A stretch of 64,000 nt of DNA, from contig NZ_CP092431.1 of NCBI RefSeq assembly GCF_022385335.1, positions 4,030,001 to 4,094,000 of the forward strand, read 5' to 3'. Shown piece after piece: positions 50,206-59,269 of the stretch. The translations under genes and the position numbers were made by a program. The notes under the pieces were generated by a model. That model had not been told where the DNA came from, made no database searches, and was given only the letters and a program-made list of their open reading frames with translations. Source of the DNA: Streptomyces deccanensis. Its GTDB lineage: Bacteria > Actinomycetota > Actinomycetes > Streptomycetales > Streptomycetaceae. Each line of letters opens with the position of its first letter. Positions within the stretch are counted from its first letter, which is position 1.

Positions 50206-51822
50206 ATGCCCCGTACAGCCCACACCGCCCCCGGTTCCGGCCCGGGCCCTCGCGTCCGGCGCCGCCTGCGGAGCGCGCTCGGGGCCACCGCGCTGCGCGG
50301 CGGCCGTACCCGGCTGTCCCGCCGGCCGACCCCGTACGTCGTCATGGGCGGGCTGTTCTGGCTGGTCATGACCTTGGCGTACTGGCGGGTGCCCCTGTGC
50401 TGCGACGCCGGTCAGCACGCGGCGGTCGTCGAGCGGCTGCGCTGGGACCTGCTGCACCCGGCCCACCCGACCGCCGATCTGCCGGGCGCGGGCAGCCCGT
50501 ACTACTCCCCGTACGCCGTCGCGCAGGGCGTGCTCGCGCGGCTGACCGGGCTGAGCGGCTGGTCCGTGGTGAAGCTGGCCGGGCCGGTGAACCTGCTGGT
50601 GCTGCTCACCGGGATCGGCCGCTTCGTCCGCGTGCTGACGCCCCGGCCGTGGGCGCCGGTCCTGGCGGTGCTGTTCATGACGCTGCTGTGGGGCACCGAG
50701 CGGGTCCTGTGGAGCGGCTTCCTCGGGCTGATGTCGCTGACCATGACCCTCGGCTACCCGTCGGCGTTCGCGACCGGGCTGACGTTCTGGGCCTGGGCGT
50801 GGACGGGGGCACGCGCGCGTGGGGGCGGCGCCTCCGGGCGGGTGCGGTACGTCGGGCCGAGCGGCCTCGGGAGCGTCTGGGCGTACGCCGGTCTCGGGGC
50901 GCTGTACGGGCTGATCGTGCTGGTGCATCCGATCACGGCGGTGGCCTCGCTGGCCGGGGCCGTGGCGATCGTGGCGGCGTGGCAGCGCGGATGGCGGCGC
51001 CCGGTGGTGGCCCGGTGGGCGTCGGCGGGCGCGGCCGCCCTCGCGGTGGCGGTGTCGTGGCCGTACTACCCCGTCCTGTCGCTGGTCGGACACCCGGGCG
51101 TGGACGGGTTCCACCGCCTGCTGTACGAGAGCGCGGCGGGGAACCTCTGGCTGGCGCTACTGCTCGGGCTGCCGGCGCTGTGGGCGCGGGGGCGCCGGTC
51201 GCCGAGGGACCCGCTGGTGCTGATGTGCGCGGCGGAGTGCCTGACGGCGGCGTACGGCTGGGTCAGCGGGCACTACACGTACGGGAGGGTGCTGGCGCTC
51301 GCGGCGGTGCCGGCGCAGTTCGCCCTGGCGGTGGAGCTGGCGGCGCCCCGGCCGTGGGGCTGGGCCCGGCGGGTCCTGGGCGTGGCCGCGGCCGCGGGGG
51401 TCTGCGTGGGTTTCTGGACCGTCCAGGCGGGGGCGGTCGTGCCCCGGGCGCTGGATCCCGTCGGCTTCGACCAGCCGCCGCGCTGGCCTTCGTACGACTG
51501 GGCGGCGCGGCATGTGCGGGCGGGCGAGACGCTGATCACCGACGGGTACTTCGCGGCCCGCGCGCTCCCCGGGTACGGGGTGAACATGGCGGCGCCGACC
51601 TGGCCCGATCCCGCGCTGGAGGAGGGAGAGCGTGGTCGGCGGCACGCGGATGTGCGGGCGTACCTGGATCCGGCGTCGACGCGGGAGGGGCGTACGGCCG
51701 TCGCGCGGCGGTACGGGGTGCGGTGGCTGGTGCTGACCCCGCGGCAGAAGGTGCCCGCGGAGGCGGTGGTCGTGGACTGGAGTCCGCGGACCGGGGAGGT
51801 GCTGGCGCGGATCGCCCCGTAG
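50206..51822 (+). CDS. multi-pass membrane protein, possible GT-C glycosyltransferase
   Basis: A 538-residue protein with about eleven membrane segments and a soluble C-terminal part (about 445-538). After segment 1 it reads RVPLCCDAGQHAAVVERLRW; an Asp in this first outside loop is typical of GT-C enzymes. A second external motif GSPYYSPYAVAQ follows. The C-terminal part (WAARHVRAGETLITDGYFAARALPGYGVNMAAP) resembles the soluble end of PMT-like and arabinosyltransferase-like proteins. It lies 39 bases after the preceding membrane protein, probably in one transcript with it. Substrate unknown. Confidence 0.7.
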   Translation: MPRTAHTAPGSGPGPRVRRRLRSALGATALRGGRTRLSRRPTPYVVMGGLFWLVMTLAYWRVPLCCDAGQHAAVVERLRWDLLHPAHPTADLPGAGSPYYSPYAVAQGVLARLTGLSGWSVVKLAGPVNLLVLLTGIGRFVRVLTPRPWAPVLAVLFMTLLWGTERVLWSGFLGLMSLTMTLGYPSAFATGLTFWAWAWTGARARGGGASGRVRYVGPSGLGSVWAYAGLGALYGLIVLVHPITAVASLAGAVAIVAAWQRGWRRPVVARWASAGAAALAVAVSWPYYPVLSLVGHPGVDGFHRLLYESAAGNLWLALLLGLPALWARGRRSPRDPLVLMCAAECLTAAYGWVSGHYTYGRVLALAAVPAQFALAVELAAPRPWGWARRVLGVAAAAGVCVGFWTVQAGAVVPRALDPVGFDQPPRWPSYDWAARHVRAGETLITDGYFAARALPGYGVNMAAPTWPDPALEEGERGRRHADVRAYLDPASTREGRTAVARRYGVRWLVLTPRQKVPAEAVVVDWSPRTGEVLARIAP

Positions 51823-51849
51823 GGGGAGTGGTACGGAGCGATCCGCGCG

Positions 51850-51872
51850 GCGGCCCGGGGGTGTCGGGCCGC
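51850..51872. terminator. weak hairpin between converging genes
   Basis: Stem GCGGCCCG (51850-51857) and CGGGCCGC (51865-51872) with a 7-base loop, in the 73-base gap between the membrane-protein gene and the oppositely oriented ohr gene. There is no T run, so termination is only possible. Confidence 0.45.
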
Positions 51873-51895
51873 GCGGGAGTGGCCGGCGGGTGTGA

Positions 51896-52309
51896 CTACT
51901 CGACGACCAGCTCGACCGGCATGTTGCCGCGGGTGGCGTTGGAGTAGGGGCAGACCTGGTGGGCCTGCTCGACGAGCTTGCGGCCGGTGGCCTCGTCGAC
52001 GGTGTCGGGGAGCTCGACGCGGAGGGTGGCCTTCAGGGCGAAGCCCTCGCCCTCCTTGCCTATGCCGACCTCGGCGGTCACGGCGGCCTCGCTGACGTCG
52101 ACCTTGGCGGCGCGGCCGACGAGGCCGAGGGCGCTGGCGAAACAGGCCGCGTAACCGGCGGCGAAGAGCTGCTCCGGGTTGGTGCCCTGGCCGTTGCCGC
52201 CGAGCTCCACCGGGAGGGCCAGGTCGAGGTCGAGCTTGCCGTCGTTGGTGACGGCGCGACCATCGCGGCCGTGGGTGGCGGTGGCGACAGCGGTGTAGAG
52301 CGCGTCCAT
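51896..52309 (-). CDS. ohr: organic hydroperoxide resistance protein (Ohr/OsmC family)
   Basis: A 137-residue thiol peroxidase that reduces organic hydroperoxides using two Cys. Both are present in the family context: AAGYAACFASAL (about residue 55) and HQVCPYSNATRGN (about 120). The start MDALYTAVATATHGRDG matches Ohr proteins, and ATG 52309 follows AAAGGGA. The divergent gene at 52449 is an OhrR-type repressor with its own reactive Cys, confirming the Ohr assignment over OsmC. The protein is cytoplasmic. Confidence 0.93.
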   Translation of the reverse strand: MDALYTAVATATHGRDGRAVTNDGKLDLDLALPVELGGNGQGTNPEQLFAAGYAACFASALGLVGRAAKVDVSEAAVTAEVGIGKEGEGFALKATLRVELPDTVDEATGRKLVEQAHQVCPYSNATRGNMPVELVVE

Positions 52310-52399
52310 GGGAGAACCATCCCTTTCACAGGTCAAGTCAGGTCGAGTCGCGTCCGGCGGTCCGGTCCGACCGCCGTTCACGGGCTCCAGTAGAGCACA

Positions 52400-52410
52400 C
52401 AATTCAATTG
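52400..52410. promoter_or_regulatory. candidate OhrR operator
   Basis: Palindrome CAATTCAATTG in the 139-base gap between divergent ohr and ohrR, in the most AT-rich stretch nearby (ACAATTCAATTGCCCACAAC). OhrR proteins bind AT-rich dyads of this type. It lies about 90 bases from the ohr start and 38 from the ohrR start. Confidence 0.5.
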
Positions 52411-52448
52411 CCCACAACTAAATGGCGGACAGGAGTTACCCTGGAGTC

Positions 52449-52964
52449 ATGACCACGAGCCCCGCTTCCACGCCCGAGGGGATCTCCTCGGAGATCTCCG
52501 GGCAGATCTCCGAGGAGGACTTCCTCCGTCTCGACCGGCAGATCTGCTTCTCCCTGCACGCCGCCTCGCGCGCCTTCAACGGTGTCTACCGCGTGGTCCT
52601 CAAGGACCTGGGGATCACCTATCCGCAGTATCTGGTGATGCTCGTTCTGTGGGAGCAGGGCGAGCTGCCCGTGAAGAAGCTCGGCGAGCATCTGCGGCTC
52701 GACTCCGGGACGCTCTCGCCGCTGCTCAAGCGCCTGGAGGCGGCCGGCCTCGTCCGGCGCGAACGCAGCGCGCGCGACGAGCGCTCGGTCGTGGTGCGAC
52801 CGACCGAGGAGGGCGCTGCCCTGCGGGAACGCGCCCTGGCCGTGCCCCGCCGGATCGTCTCCGCGACCAGCCTGGACATCGACGACATCCGCGATCTGCG
52901 CGACCGCCTGGACCGCCTGACGGTCGCCCTGGACGAGGCGGCGCTCGCGGATCCGGCCGGGTGA
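52449..52964 (+). CDS. ohrR: OhrR-type MarR-family redox repressor
   Basis: A 171-residue MarR-family winged-helix regulator. The reactive Cys of the OhrR subgroup is present in [18 protein letters not shown] (about residue 34), and the DNA-binding segment is at about 70-105 ([40 protein letters not shown]). Oxidation of the Cys by organic peroxides releases the operator and allows ohr expression. The first 25 residues are a Ser/Glu-rich tail. It is divergent from ohr with a shared control region. Confidence 0.92.
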   Translation: MTTSPASTPEGISSEISGQISEEDFLRLDRQICFSLHAASRAFNGVYRVVLKDLGITYPQYLVMLVLWEQGELPVKKLGEHLRLDSGTLSPLLKRLEAAGLVRRERSARDERSVVVRPTEEGAALRERALAVPRRIVSATSLDIDDIRDLRDRLDRLTVALDEAALADPAG

Positions 52965-53097
52965 CCGTCAGGACCCCACAGAATCCGACACCGTCATGCG
53001 GAACCCCAGCCTCCCGCGTGCCATCTTCCCCACGGGGCCGCGAAGCCGCCCTTAAGGGAAGATTTGCACACATACCTCTCACAGGTGCGGGGCAACC

Positions 53098-54726
53098 ATG
53101 GCTCTTCAGCAGGCGCAGGTCTCCGTCGTCGTCATCGGGTACGACGACGCGGCCCATGTGGCGGACGCCGTGCGCTCGGCCCTCGCACAGGGGCCGGCCG
53201 TCCATGAGGTGATCGCCGTCGACGACTGCTCGACGGACGGCAGCGCGGAACTGCTGGAGCGGCTCGCCGGGGACGAGCCCCGGCTGCGGGTGGTCCGGCG
53301 CCCGGCCAACAGCGGCGGCTGCGGCACCCCGCGCAACACCGGTCTGGACGTCGCGACCGCGCCGTACGTGATGTTCCTGGACAGCGACGACGTCCTGCCG
53401 CCCGGCGCCGTGGACGCGCTGCTGGCGGCGGCCCTGGAGCACGACGCGCCGGTCGCGTCGGGGCTGTGCGTGCGCAAGGAGCTGCCGTCCGGCCGGGAGA
53501 CCCCCTGGCAGCCCGAGCTGTACGCCCAGCGCACGCTGGTGGCGAACTCGTCCCAGCGCGCACGCCTGGTGCACGACACCCTCTGCGTCAACAAGCTCTA
53601 CCGCACCTCCTTCCTGCGCGAGCGCGTCATCCGTTTCCCCGAGGGCCGCTTCCCGTACGAGGACTTCGTGTTCGGCGCACGGGTGCTGGCCGCCGCCCCG
53701 CGCGTCGCGCTCGTCCCCGACCCGGTGTACGTCTGGCAGGTGCGCCGGTCGGCGGCCCGGCTGTCCATCTCCCTGGACCGCTCCGACATCGCCAACTGGC
53801 GGGCCCGCCTCGACGCCGACCGGATGTCGTACGACATCCTGCTGGGCGCCGGCGAGAAGGCCCCGGCACGGGCCACGCGGACGCGTTTCCTCGACCACTC
53901 GCTGCGGATGTACGCGCGCGAGCTGGACCTGCGCGGCGCGGAGTACCGGCGCGAGTGGTGGACGCTGACGCGCGCGTACCTGGCCACCTTCGACGAGGGC
54001 GACTTCGCGCCGGCGCCCGCGCCCGGCCGGGTCGTCGCCCGGGTGATCCTCGCCGCCGAGGAGCCGCGCGACCTGCCCCGCCTCAAGGAGATGTCGGCCC
54101 GCCCCGCCCGGCTGACCCCGCCCTACGCGCGCGCGGGCGACGGCACGCCCGTCTGGTCCGCCGACCTGCCGCAGGTGGAGCTGGACCATCTCCTGGTCCG
54201 CCCCATGGAGCTGCTGCCCGCCGCCGTCGACGCGGAACTGCGGCCCCGCACGCGGGGCACGGTCCTCCGGCTGCGGCTCCACGAGCTGTACGGGCGGATG
54301 GCGGAGGCGGGGCCCCGGGCCGTGGAGGCGGAGTTCGTCGAACGCGACGACGGGCGCGTGGGCTTCACCGGCACCGCGCCCCTCCTGCCCGAGGCGGAGG
54401 GCGACAGCGGGCCGGGCGCGCCCGACGAGTCGGATGTCGACAGCTGGACGGCGGAAGTCCCGCTGGATCTGGCCGCGTTAGGCAAGGGCACGTGGGACCT
54501 GCGGCTCCGGCTGCGGTTCGCGGACGGCAGCCGTCGTGAGACCACCGCGCACGCCCTCGCGGGCGCCGGGCTGCTGCGCCGGAGCGCACTGCCGAGTACG
54601 CGCCACGGAGTGCTCCTGGTGCAGCCGTACGCGACCCACGCGGGGGCGCTCGCGGTTCGACTCGCGCCCGGTTGGCGGGGTTTGACCGAGGTCGTCCGCC
54701 GACGCCTCAAACGCCTGCTTCACTGA
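53098..54726 (+). CDS. GT2 glycosyltransferase with C-terminal beta-domain and a TTA codon
   Basis: A 542-residue protein. The GT2 domain (about 8-240) has VIAVDDCSTDGS, a donor-site FLDSDD, and NKLYRTSFL. The middle (about 250-340) is helical with many Arg, and the end (about 345-520) is beta-rich (DAELRPRTRGTVLRLRLHELYG...), like the trimerising or carbohydrate-binding C-terminus of wall-polymer glycosyltransferases such as TarS. Unlike the three TagF fusions it lacks a glycerophosphotransferase domain, so it probably decorates the polymer with sugar. Codon 461 is TTA (54478-54480), suggesting bldA control. It lies ahead of galE, which could supply UDP-galactose. Confidence 0.82.
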   Translation: MALQQAQVSVVVIGYDDAAHVADAVRSALAQGPAVHEVIAVDDCSTDGSAELLERLAGDEPRLRVVRRPANSGGCGTPRNTGLDVATAPYVMFLDSDDVLPPGAVDALLAAALEHDAPVASGLCVRKELPSGRETPWQPELYAQRTLVANSSQRARLVHDTLCVNKLYRTSFLRERVIRFPEGRFPYEDFVFGARVLAAAPRVALVPDPVYVWQVRRSAARLSISLDRSDIANWRARLDADRMSYDILLGAGEKAPARATRTRFLDHSLRMYARELDLRGAEYRREWWTLTRAYLATFDEGDFAPAPAPGRVVARVILAAEEPRDLPRLKEMSARPARLTPPYARAGDGTPVWSADLPQVELDHLLVRPMELLPAAVDAELRPRTRGTVLRLRLHELYGRMAEAGPRAVEAEFVERDDGRVGFTGTAPLLPEAEGDSGPGAPDESDVDSWTAEVPLDLAALGKGTWDLRLRLRFADGSRRETTAHALAGAGLLRRSALPSTRHGVLLVQPYATHAGALAVRLAPGWRGLTEVVRRRLKRLLH

Positions 54727-54789
54727 GAGCCGACGGGATTCCACCAGCAACCCAGCAACATCGTCTTGACTACGAGGGGACGGTCGTCC

Positions 54790-55773
54790 ATGACCTGGCT
54801 GATCACCGGTGGCGCCGGATACATCGGGGCGCACGTGGTGCGCGCGATGCTCGACGCGGGCGAGGAGACCGTCGTCTACGACGACCTGTCCACCGGGGTC
54901 GCCGAACGGGTGCCCGAGGGCGTCCCGTTGGAGATCGGCTCCACCCTCGACGGGGAGCGGCTGGCCCGGGTGATCCGCGACCGGCGCATTACCGGCGTCG
55001 TGCACCTCGCGGCGAAGAAGCAGGTCGGCGAGTCCGTCGACCTGCCCCTGCACTACTACCGGGAGAACGTCGAGGGACTGCGCACCCTGCTGTCGGCCGT
55101 CACCGACGCCGGAGTCGCGTCCTTCGTCTTCTCGTCCTCCGCCGCCGTGTACGGCATGCCGTCCGCCGCGCGGGACGGTGACCTCGTCACCGAGGAGACC
55201 CCGTGCGCGCCGATGAGCCCGTACGGCGAGACCAAGCTGGTCGGCGAGTGGCTGGTCCGGGCCACGGGCCGGGCGACGGGCCTGTCGACGGCCTCCCTGC
55301 GCTACTTCAACGTGGCCGGCGCGGCGACCCCCGAACTGGCCGACACCGGCGTCTTCAACCTCGTCCCCATGGTCTTCGAGAAGCTCTCCGAGGGCGCCCC
55401 GCCACGGATCTTCGGCGCCGACTACCCGACCCCCGACGGCACCTGCGTCCGCGACTACATCCATGTCGTCGACCTCGCGGAGGCCCACGTGGCGACCGCG
55501 CGGCGGCTGCGCGAGGCGCCGGGCACGGACCTCACCCTCAACATCGGGCGCGGGGAGGGTGTTTCGGTGCGCGAGATGATCGACCGGATCAACGCGCTCA
55601 CCGGCCACGACCTGCCGCCCGTGGTGGTCGACCGGCGGCCCGGCGACCCCGCGCGCGTCGTCGCCTCGGCGGACCGGATCGCCGCCGAGCTGGGCTGGAA
55701 GGCGCGGTACGGCGTCGAGGACATGATCTCGACGGCGTGGGCGGGGTGGACGCGGCGCACGGAACGGTCGTAG
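54790..55773 (+). CDS. galE: UDP-glucose 4-epimerase (GalE family)
   Basis: A 327-residue NAD-dependent epimerase of the extended SDR family. The Rossmann motif is ITGGAGYIGAHV at residues 4-15, the catalytic pair is in SPYGETK (Tyr and Lys, about 145-149), and Ser is in FSSSAAVYG. Other GalE landmarks are ENVEGLRTLL, LRYFNVAGA and DGTCVRDYIHVVDLAEAH. It interconverts UDP-glucose and UDP-galactose, or N-acetyl forms, and probably supplies the adjacent GT2. ATG 54790 lies after GAGGGGACG. It is one of several GalE types in Streptomyces, so substrate range is uncertain. Confidence 0.9.
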   Translation: MTWLITGGAGYIGAHVVRAMLDAGEETVVYDDLSTGVAERVPEGVPLEIGSTLDGERLARVIRDRRITGVVHLAAKKQVGESVDLPLHYYRENVEGLRTLLSAVTDAGVASFVFSSSAAVYGMPSAARDGDLVTEETPCAPMSPYGETKLVGEWLVRATGRATGLSTASLRYFNVAGAATPELADTGVFNLVPMVFEKLSEGAPPRIFGADYPTPDGTCVRDYIHVVDLAEAHVATARRLREAPGTDLTLNIGRGEGVSVREMIDRINALTGHDLPPVVVDRRPGDPARVVASADRIAAELGWKARYGVEDMISTAWAGWTRRTERS

Positions 55774-55911
55774 CTCCTGTGACGGAATCGACGCGAAGCG
55801 GGAACTGTCCGGTGCCGTTTGCTCGTGTGTACTAGGGGAAGCCGACGAAGAACTTCTCGGCGACTGACATACGTACGACGTGTCCGACAGGGCGTTACGG
55901 GGGTAGCGACG

Positions 55912-56346
55912 GTGCCGGCTTGGGACATCGATCCGATCAACGTGCAGACCACGCTGAAGTCGACCGGTGAGGCGGCCGGCGGCCTGGAGAAGGCCGCCAA
56001 CTCACTGGTGTCGAACATGGCGAGCGCGGCCGAGTCCGCCGGGACGGCCGTACCGGGCGGGCAGTTCAGCGGCCCCATGATCGGGCCGGTGGCCACGGGC
56101 ACGCCCCGGGTGCCGGTCGGACCGGTCGCGGCGGCGCTGAGCAAGTACCTCCAGGAGCGGCAGCAGAAGCTGGCGTACATGGCGCAGCGCACCATCGACT
56201 CCGTGCAGGGCGCGGCCGATGCCACCAACGCCTACGTCACCGGCGACCTGGACATGGCCGCCACGCACCAGGCCAACGCGCTCAAGGCGACCGTCGTACC
56301 GCCACCGCCGGGTGTCGACGGGAACGGCGGGCAGGGGCCGAAGTGA
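55912..56346 (+). CDS. DUF6507-type small protein, partner of the toxin
   Basis: A 144-residue, mostly helical, Ala-rich protein. It starts at GTG 55912 after GGGGG and reads VPAWDIDPINVQTTLKSTGEAAGGLEKAANSL, the N-terminus I associate with DUF6507. No signal peptide or membrane segment is present. Size and helical character resemble WXG100/ESX-type partners, which form complexes with secreted toxins. Its stop overlaps the ATG of the toxin gene by four bases, so they are made together. A role as chaperone or targeting partner is inferred. Confidence 0.78.
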   Translation: MPAWDIDPINVQTTLKSTGEAAGGLEKAANSLVSNMASAAESAGTAVPGGQFSGPMIGPVATGTPRVPVGPVAAALSKYLQERQQKLAYMAQRTIDSVQGAADATNAYVTGDLDMAATHQANALKATVVPPPPGVDGNGGQGPK

Positions 56347-58607
56347 GCGACGACATCCCCGTCATCCCGGAGGAGGTCCCCGAGTTCACGGGCAATCTGG
56401 AGCAGTTGGACCTGGGCATCGCGGGCGTCCGTTCGGCCGGGACCTCCCTGAAGGACTCGGGCTCGGCGATCCACACCCGCTTCGGCGGCCTCTCCGCGTA
56501 CTACAAGGCACCCGAGGCGGAGGCGCTGTTCGCGACGACTGCTCCGGTGGCGGCCAAGGGCGACGAGTTCGCCACCGAGTTGGAGACCGTGGCCTCGGCG
56601 CTCGACACGTACGCCGCCGCCGTCGGTCCGCTCAAGCAGAAGTTCGACCAGCTCCGCCGGGACGCGATCGCCTTCCGCGCGAAGATCGAGGGCGACGACG
56701 AGTGGCGCGCCGACGGCGACCTCGTCGAGGAGAACAACAACCGCCGCTCCGACATCAACGCCGCGTACGCCGCGTTCCAGGCCGCCGAACGCGACTGCTA
56801 CAACAAGATCGTCGCGCTGGTCGGCGGCGAGGCGCTCGTCGTCAACGACGGCAGCAACAAAGAGAACATGTACGGCTACCGGGGCGAGGACCTGAACAAC
56901 GCCGGTGGTCTGCCGTGGGGTGACCCGGTCGAGGAGTCCAACCCCTGGTACTACATCCACGAACACGCCTGGGACTTCACGGTCGGCTTCGTCGTGGACG
57001 GCGTGTGGGGCACGATCAAGGGCCTCGGCACCCTGGTCGGCTTCAACGGCTGGGACGCGGCGGGCCAGGCCTGGGTCGGTCTCGGCAAGCTCGCCACGGG
57101 CATCGTCATCACGGCCGTCCCCGTGGTCGGCGCCGCGTACTGGCTGGCCCCCGACGACAAACTCCCGTCCTGGCTGCGCGACTCCCGTACGGCCGTCGTG
57201 GAGACCGGCAAGGCGCTCATCGCCTACGACGAGTGGGGCAAGAACCCCTCCCGGGCGGCCGGAGCGGTCACCTTCAACGTGCTGACCACGATCTTCACGG
57301 GCGGCGCGGGTGGCGCGGTCTCCGGCGCGGGCAAGGCGGGCGCCATCGCCAAGGCGATCTCGTTCGCGGGCAAGGCCGGCAAGATCGTCGACCCGATGAC
57401 GTACCTCACCAAGGGCGTCGGGGCGACGGCGGTGAAGATCAGCGACGTCATGGCGAGCCTGCGCGGCATCACCGACGGGACGCACATCAGGCTCGGCGAG
57501 GGCACGTACCAGATCGCCGACGTGCCGAACATCGCGGACGACCTCCCGGCCGGTCTCACGCCCGAGAACAGCGTCCGCATGGAGACCCCCAAGGGCGAGG
57601 TCGTCTACCTCGACACCAAGACCCTCGTCATGCACAACGCCGACGGGACGGTACGGGAGTCCCTGGACGGGATCCGGCACGAGGGGACGGCGGCCGAGCG
57701 CGGCGCGGAAGTACGCACACCGGAGCAGGAGTTGGTGGGCGCCGGCGCCAAGGTCGGCGACGGCGGTACGGGGGCCGTGGGACGGGTCGGGGACGACCTG
57801 GGCGGTACCGGGCGGGTGGGCGACAACGGCCTGCCCTCCGCGGTCCACGAGACACCGGGTGGCACCGGAGGATCGCACGGCGGCGACGGCCGCACCGGGA
57901 CCACCGGGACCACCGGGGGCGGCCACGCCGAGACACCGGGCGGTGACCACGGCGGCACCTCCTCGGGCGGCGGTCACGGCGGAACGCCCGGCGGCGGACC
58001 CACCGAGCCCCCGGCCGGCGGGCGCGGCGGCACCCCGGGCGATGACGGCACCGGGACCCCGCACGAGCCGTCGGAGGGAACGACAGCCCCCGAGCGCGCC
58101 AACGAGCCGGCGCCGGAGCTCACCCCGCAGCAGAAGGCGGACCACTGGAACCACCTCGACGAGGTCGAGTCCCGGAGCCCCGAGGAGTTCGACCAGCTCC
58201 AGCGGGACCCCGACAAGAACGGCGGGATCTCCGAGCCGTCCAAGGACGAGGCCCGGGTCGGCCTGGACCTCAGCGAGCAGGGGCGTCTCCCGGACGACAT
58301 CCAGCGCCCCACGGAGGCGGACCGCGGCGAGTTCTACTCACCCAGCACGGGACGGTATTACGACATCAAGGGCGTCCATTCCGACTGGCCTCCCTTCAAC
58401 AATGTGCGAGACAAGTCCCAACCGTTCAAGGGAGCTTATGACCCCGCGAAGAACGAGCGCTGGGTCAAGAAGCTGGCGGAACAGATCGTCGAGAAGCAGC
58501 GCGTAGTTATCCTGGACATGCGCAACGCGAATCAGGCGGCGATCGACGACATCAAGTCCATCGTCGAGAAGAATGGCTGGGAAGACGATGTCATCTGGTA
58601 CCCGTAA
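56343..58607 (+). CDS. WXG/LXG-like polymorphic toxin with nuclease-like C-terminal tip
   Basis: A 754-residue protein with a helical WXG-like N-terminal domain (about 15-150), a hydrophobic central region (about 205-360, TVGFVVDGVWGTIKGLGTLVG... and GGAGGAVSGAGKAGAIAKA) as in secreted toxins that cross membranes, a repetitive Gly/Thr/His linker (about 470-590), and a tip from about 630. The tip has EARVGLDLSEQGRLP, YYDIKGVHSDWP and VVILDMRN, matching the layout of PD-(D/E)xK nuclease toxins (Glu 636, Asp 674, Lys 676), close to CdiA C-terminal tRNases. It probably leaves the cell by type VII secretion and attacks nucleic acid in neighbours. The gene is coupled to the DUF6507 gene and overlaps the pentapeptide gene. 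GC content drops in the tip. Confidence 0.82.
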   Translation: MSDDIPVIPEEVPEFTGNLEQLDLGIAGVRSAGTSLKDSGSAIHTRFGGLSAYYKAPEAEALFATTAPVAAKGDEFATELETVASALDTYAAAVGPLKQKFDQLRRDAIAFRAKIEGDDEWRADGDLVEENNNRRSDINAAYAAFQAAERDCYNKIVALVGGEALVVNDGSNKENMYGYRGEDLNNAGGLPWGDPVEESNPWYYIHEHAWDFTVGFVVDGVWGTIKGLGTLVGFNGWDAAGQAWVGLGKLATGIVITAVPVVGAAYWLAPDDKLPSWLRDSRTAVVETGKALIAYDEWGKNPSRAAGAVTFNVLTTIFTGGAGGAVSGAGKAGAIAKAISFAGKAGKIVDPMTYLTKGVGATAVKISDVMASLRGITDGTHIRLGEGTYQIADVPNIADDLPAGLTPENSVRMETPKGEVVYLDTKTLVMHNADGTVRESLDGIRHEGTAAERGAEVRTPEQELVGAGAKVGDGGTGAVGRVGDDLGGTGRVGDNGLPSAVHETPGGTGGSHGGDGRTGTTGTTGGGHAETPGGDHGGTSSGGGHGGTPGGGPTEPPAGGRGGTPGDDGTGTPHEPSEGTTAPERANEPAPELTPQQKADHWNHLDEVESRSPEEFDQLQRDPDKNGGISEPSKDEARVGLDLSEQGRLPDDIQRPTEADRGEFYSPSTGRYYDIKGVHSDWPPFNNVRDKSQPFKGAYDPAKNERWVKKLAEQIVEKQRVVILDMRNANQAAIDDIKSIVEKNGWEDDVIWYP

Positions 58608-59253
58608 GAACTGGGCGCCCCGCGTGTTCCCGACGGATCCGCAGGCGAAGGCACGCCTGGAGGAGTGGCTGGACGCGGGCGGCGAGGGCCCGCTCGACGC
58701 CATCGGGCTGGACCTCTCCGACGCGGACCTCTCCGACGCGAACCTCCAGCAGTCCTGGTTCACCGACGCGAAGCTGGTCGGGGCCAAGCTCGTGGGGGCG
58801 GACCTCTACCGTTCCGACGCGGAAGGGGCGGACTTCTCGAGGGCCGATCTGACGCGGGCCTCGCTGGTCCGGGTCAACCTGGACGACGCGGTTCTCCGGG
58901 ACGCGGTCCTGGACGGCGCGGACCTGGTCAAGGCCTCCCTCTACGACTGCGACGCCACGAACGCCTCCCTGCGCGGTGCGCGCATTCTGGGCGCTTCCCT
59001 GCTCGGCGTCGATCTTCGCGGAGCGGACCTTTCCCACGCGGTTCTGCAGGAGAATTCCTTCAAAGTGACCGTCGACCACCGCACAAAGGTGGAGGGCCTT
59101 TCGGGAACCGTATTCGGCCCCGTCCAGGTGATCGACGAGCATGGCGCAGAACATGAAATCGCGGGAGAGGCGCTGGAACGCTGGGTACGCGAACGCGGCG
59201 GTTCGATCAAGGTGCTGCCCGTCCCCGACGGAAAGCGCGACACGTCGGCCTGA
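58588..59253 (+). CDS. pentapeptide-repeat protein, candidate immunity protein
   Basis: A 221-residue protein (ATG 58588 after GGGAAG; ATG 58573 would add five residues). Either start lies inside the last bases of the toxin gene. Residues about 40-160 form some 24 A(D/N)LxX units (LSDADLSDANLQ..., LVGADLY, FSRADLTRASL), a right-handed beta-helix. A C-terminal helix and strand segment (about 165-221) follows. The position directly after a toxin gene, overlapping it, is where immunity genes lie, so this is the likely antidote, by binding the tip or mimicking nucleic acid. Other pentapeptide proteins protect gyrase, so a different role is possible. The 3' half has lower GC than the surrounding genes. 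Confidence 0.75.
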   Translation: MSSGTRKNWAPRVFPTDPQAKARLEEWLDAGGEGPLDAIGLDLSDADLSDANLQQSWFTDAKLVGAKLVGADLYRSDAEGADFSRADLTRASLVRVNLDDAVLRDAVLDGADLVKASLYDCDATNASLRGARILGASLLGVDLRGADLSHAVLQENSFKVTVDHRTKVEGLSGTVFGPVQVIDEHGAEHEIAGEALERWVRERGGSIKVLPVPDGKRDTSA

Positions 59254-59269
59254 CCATGACGCCGGGTGC

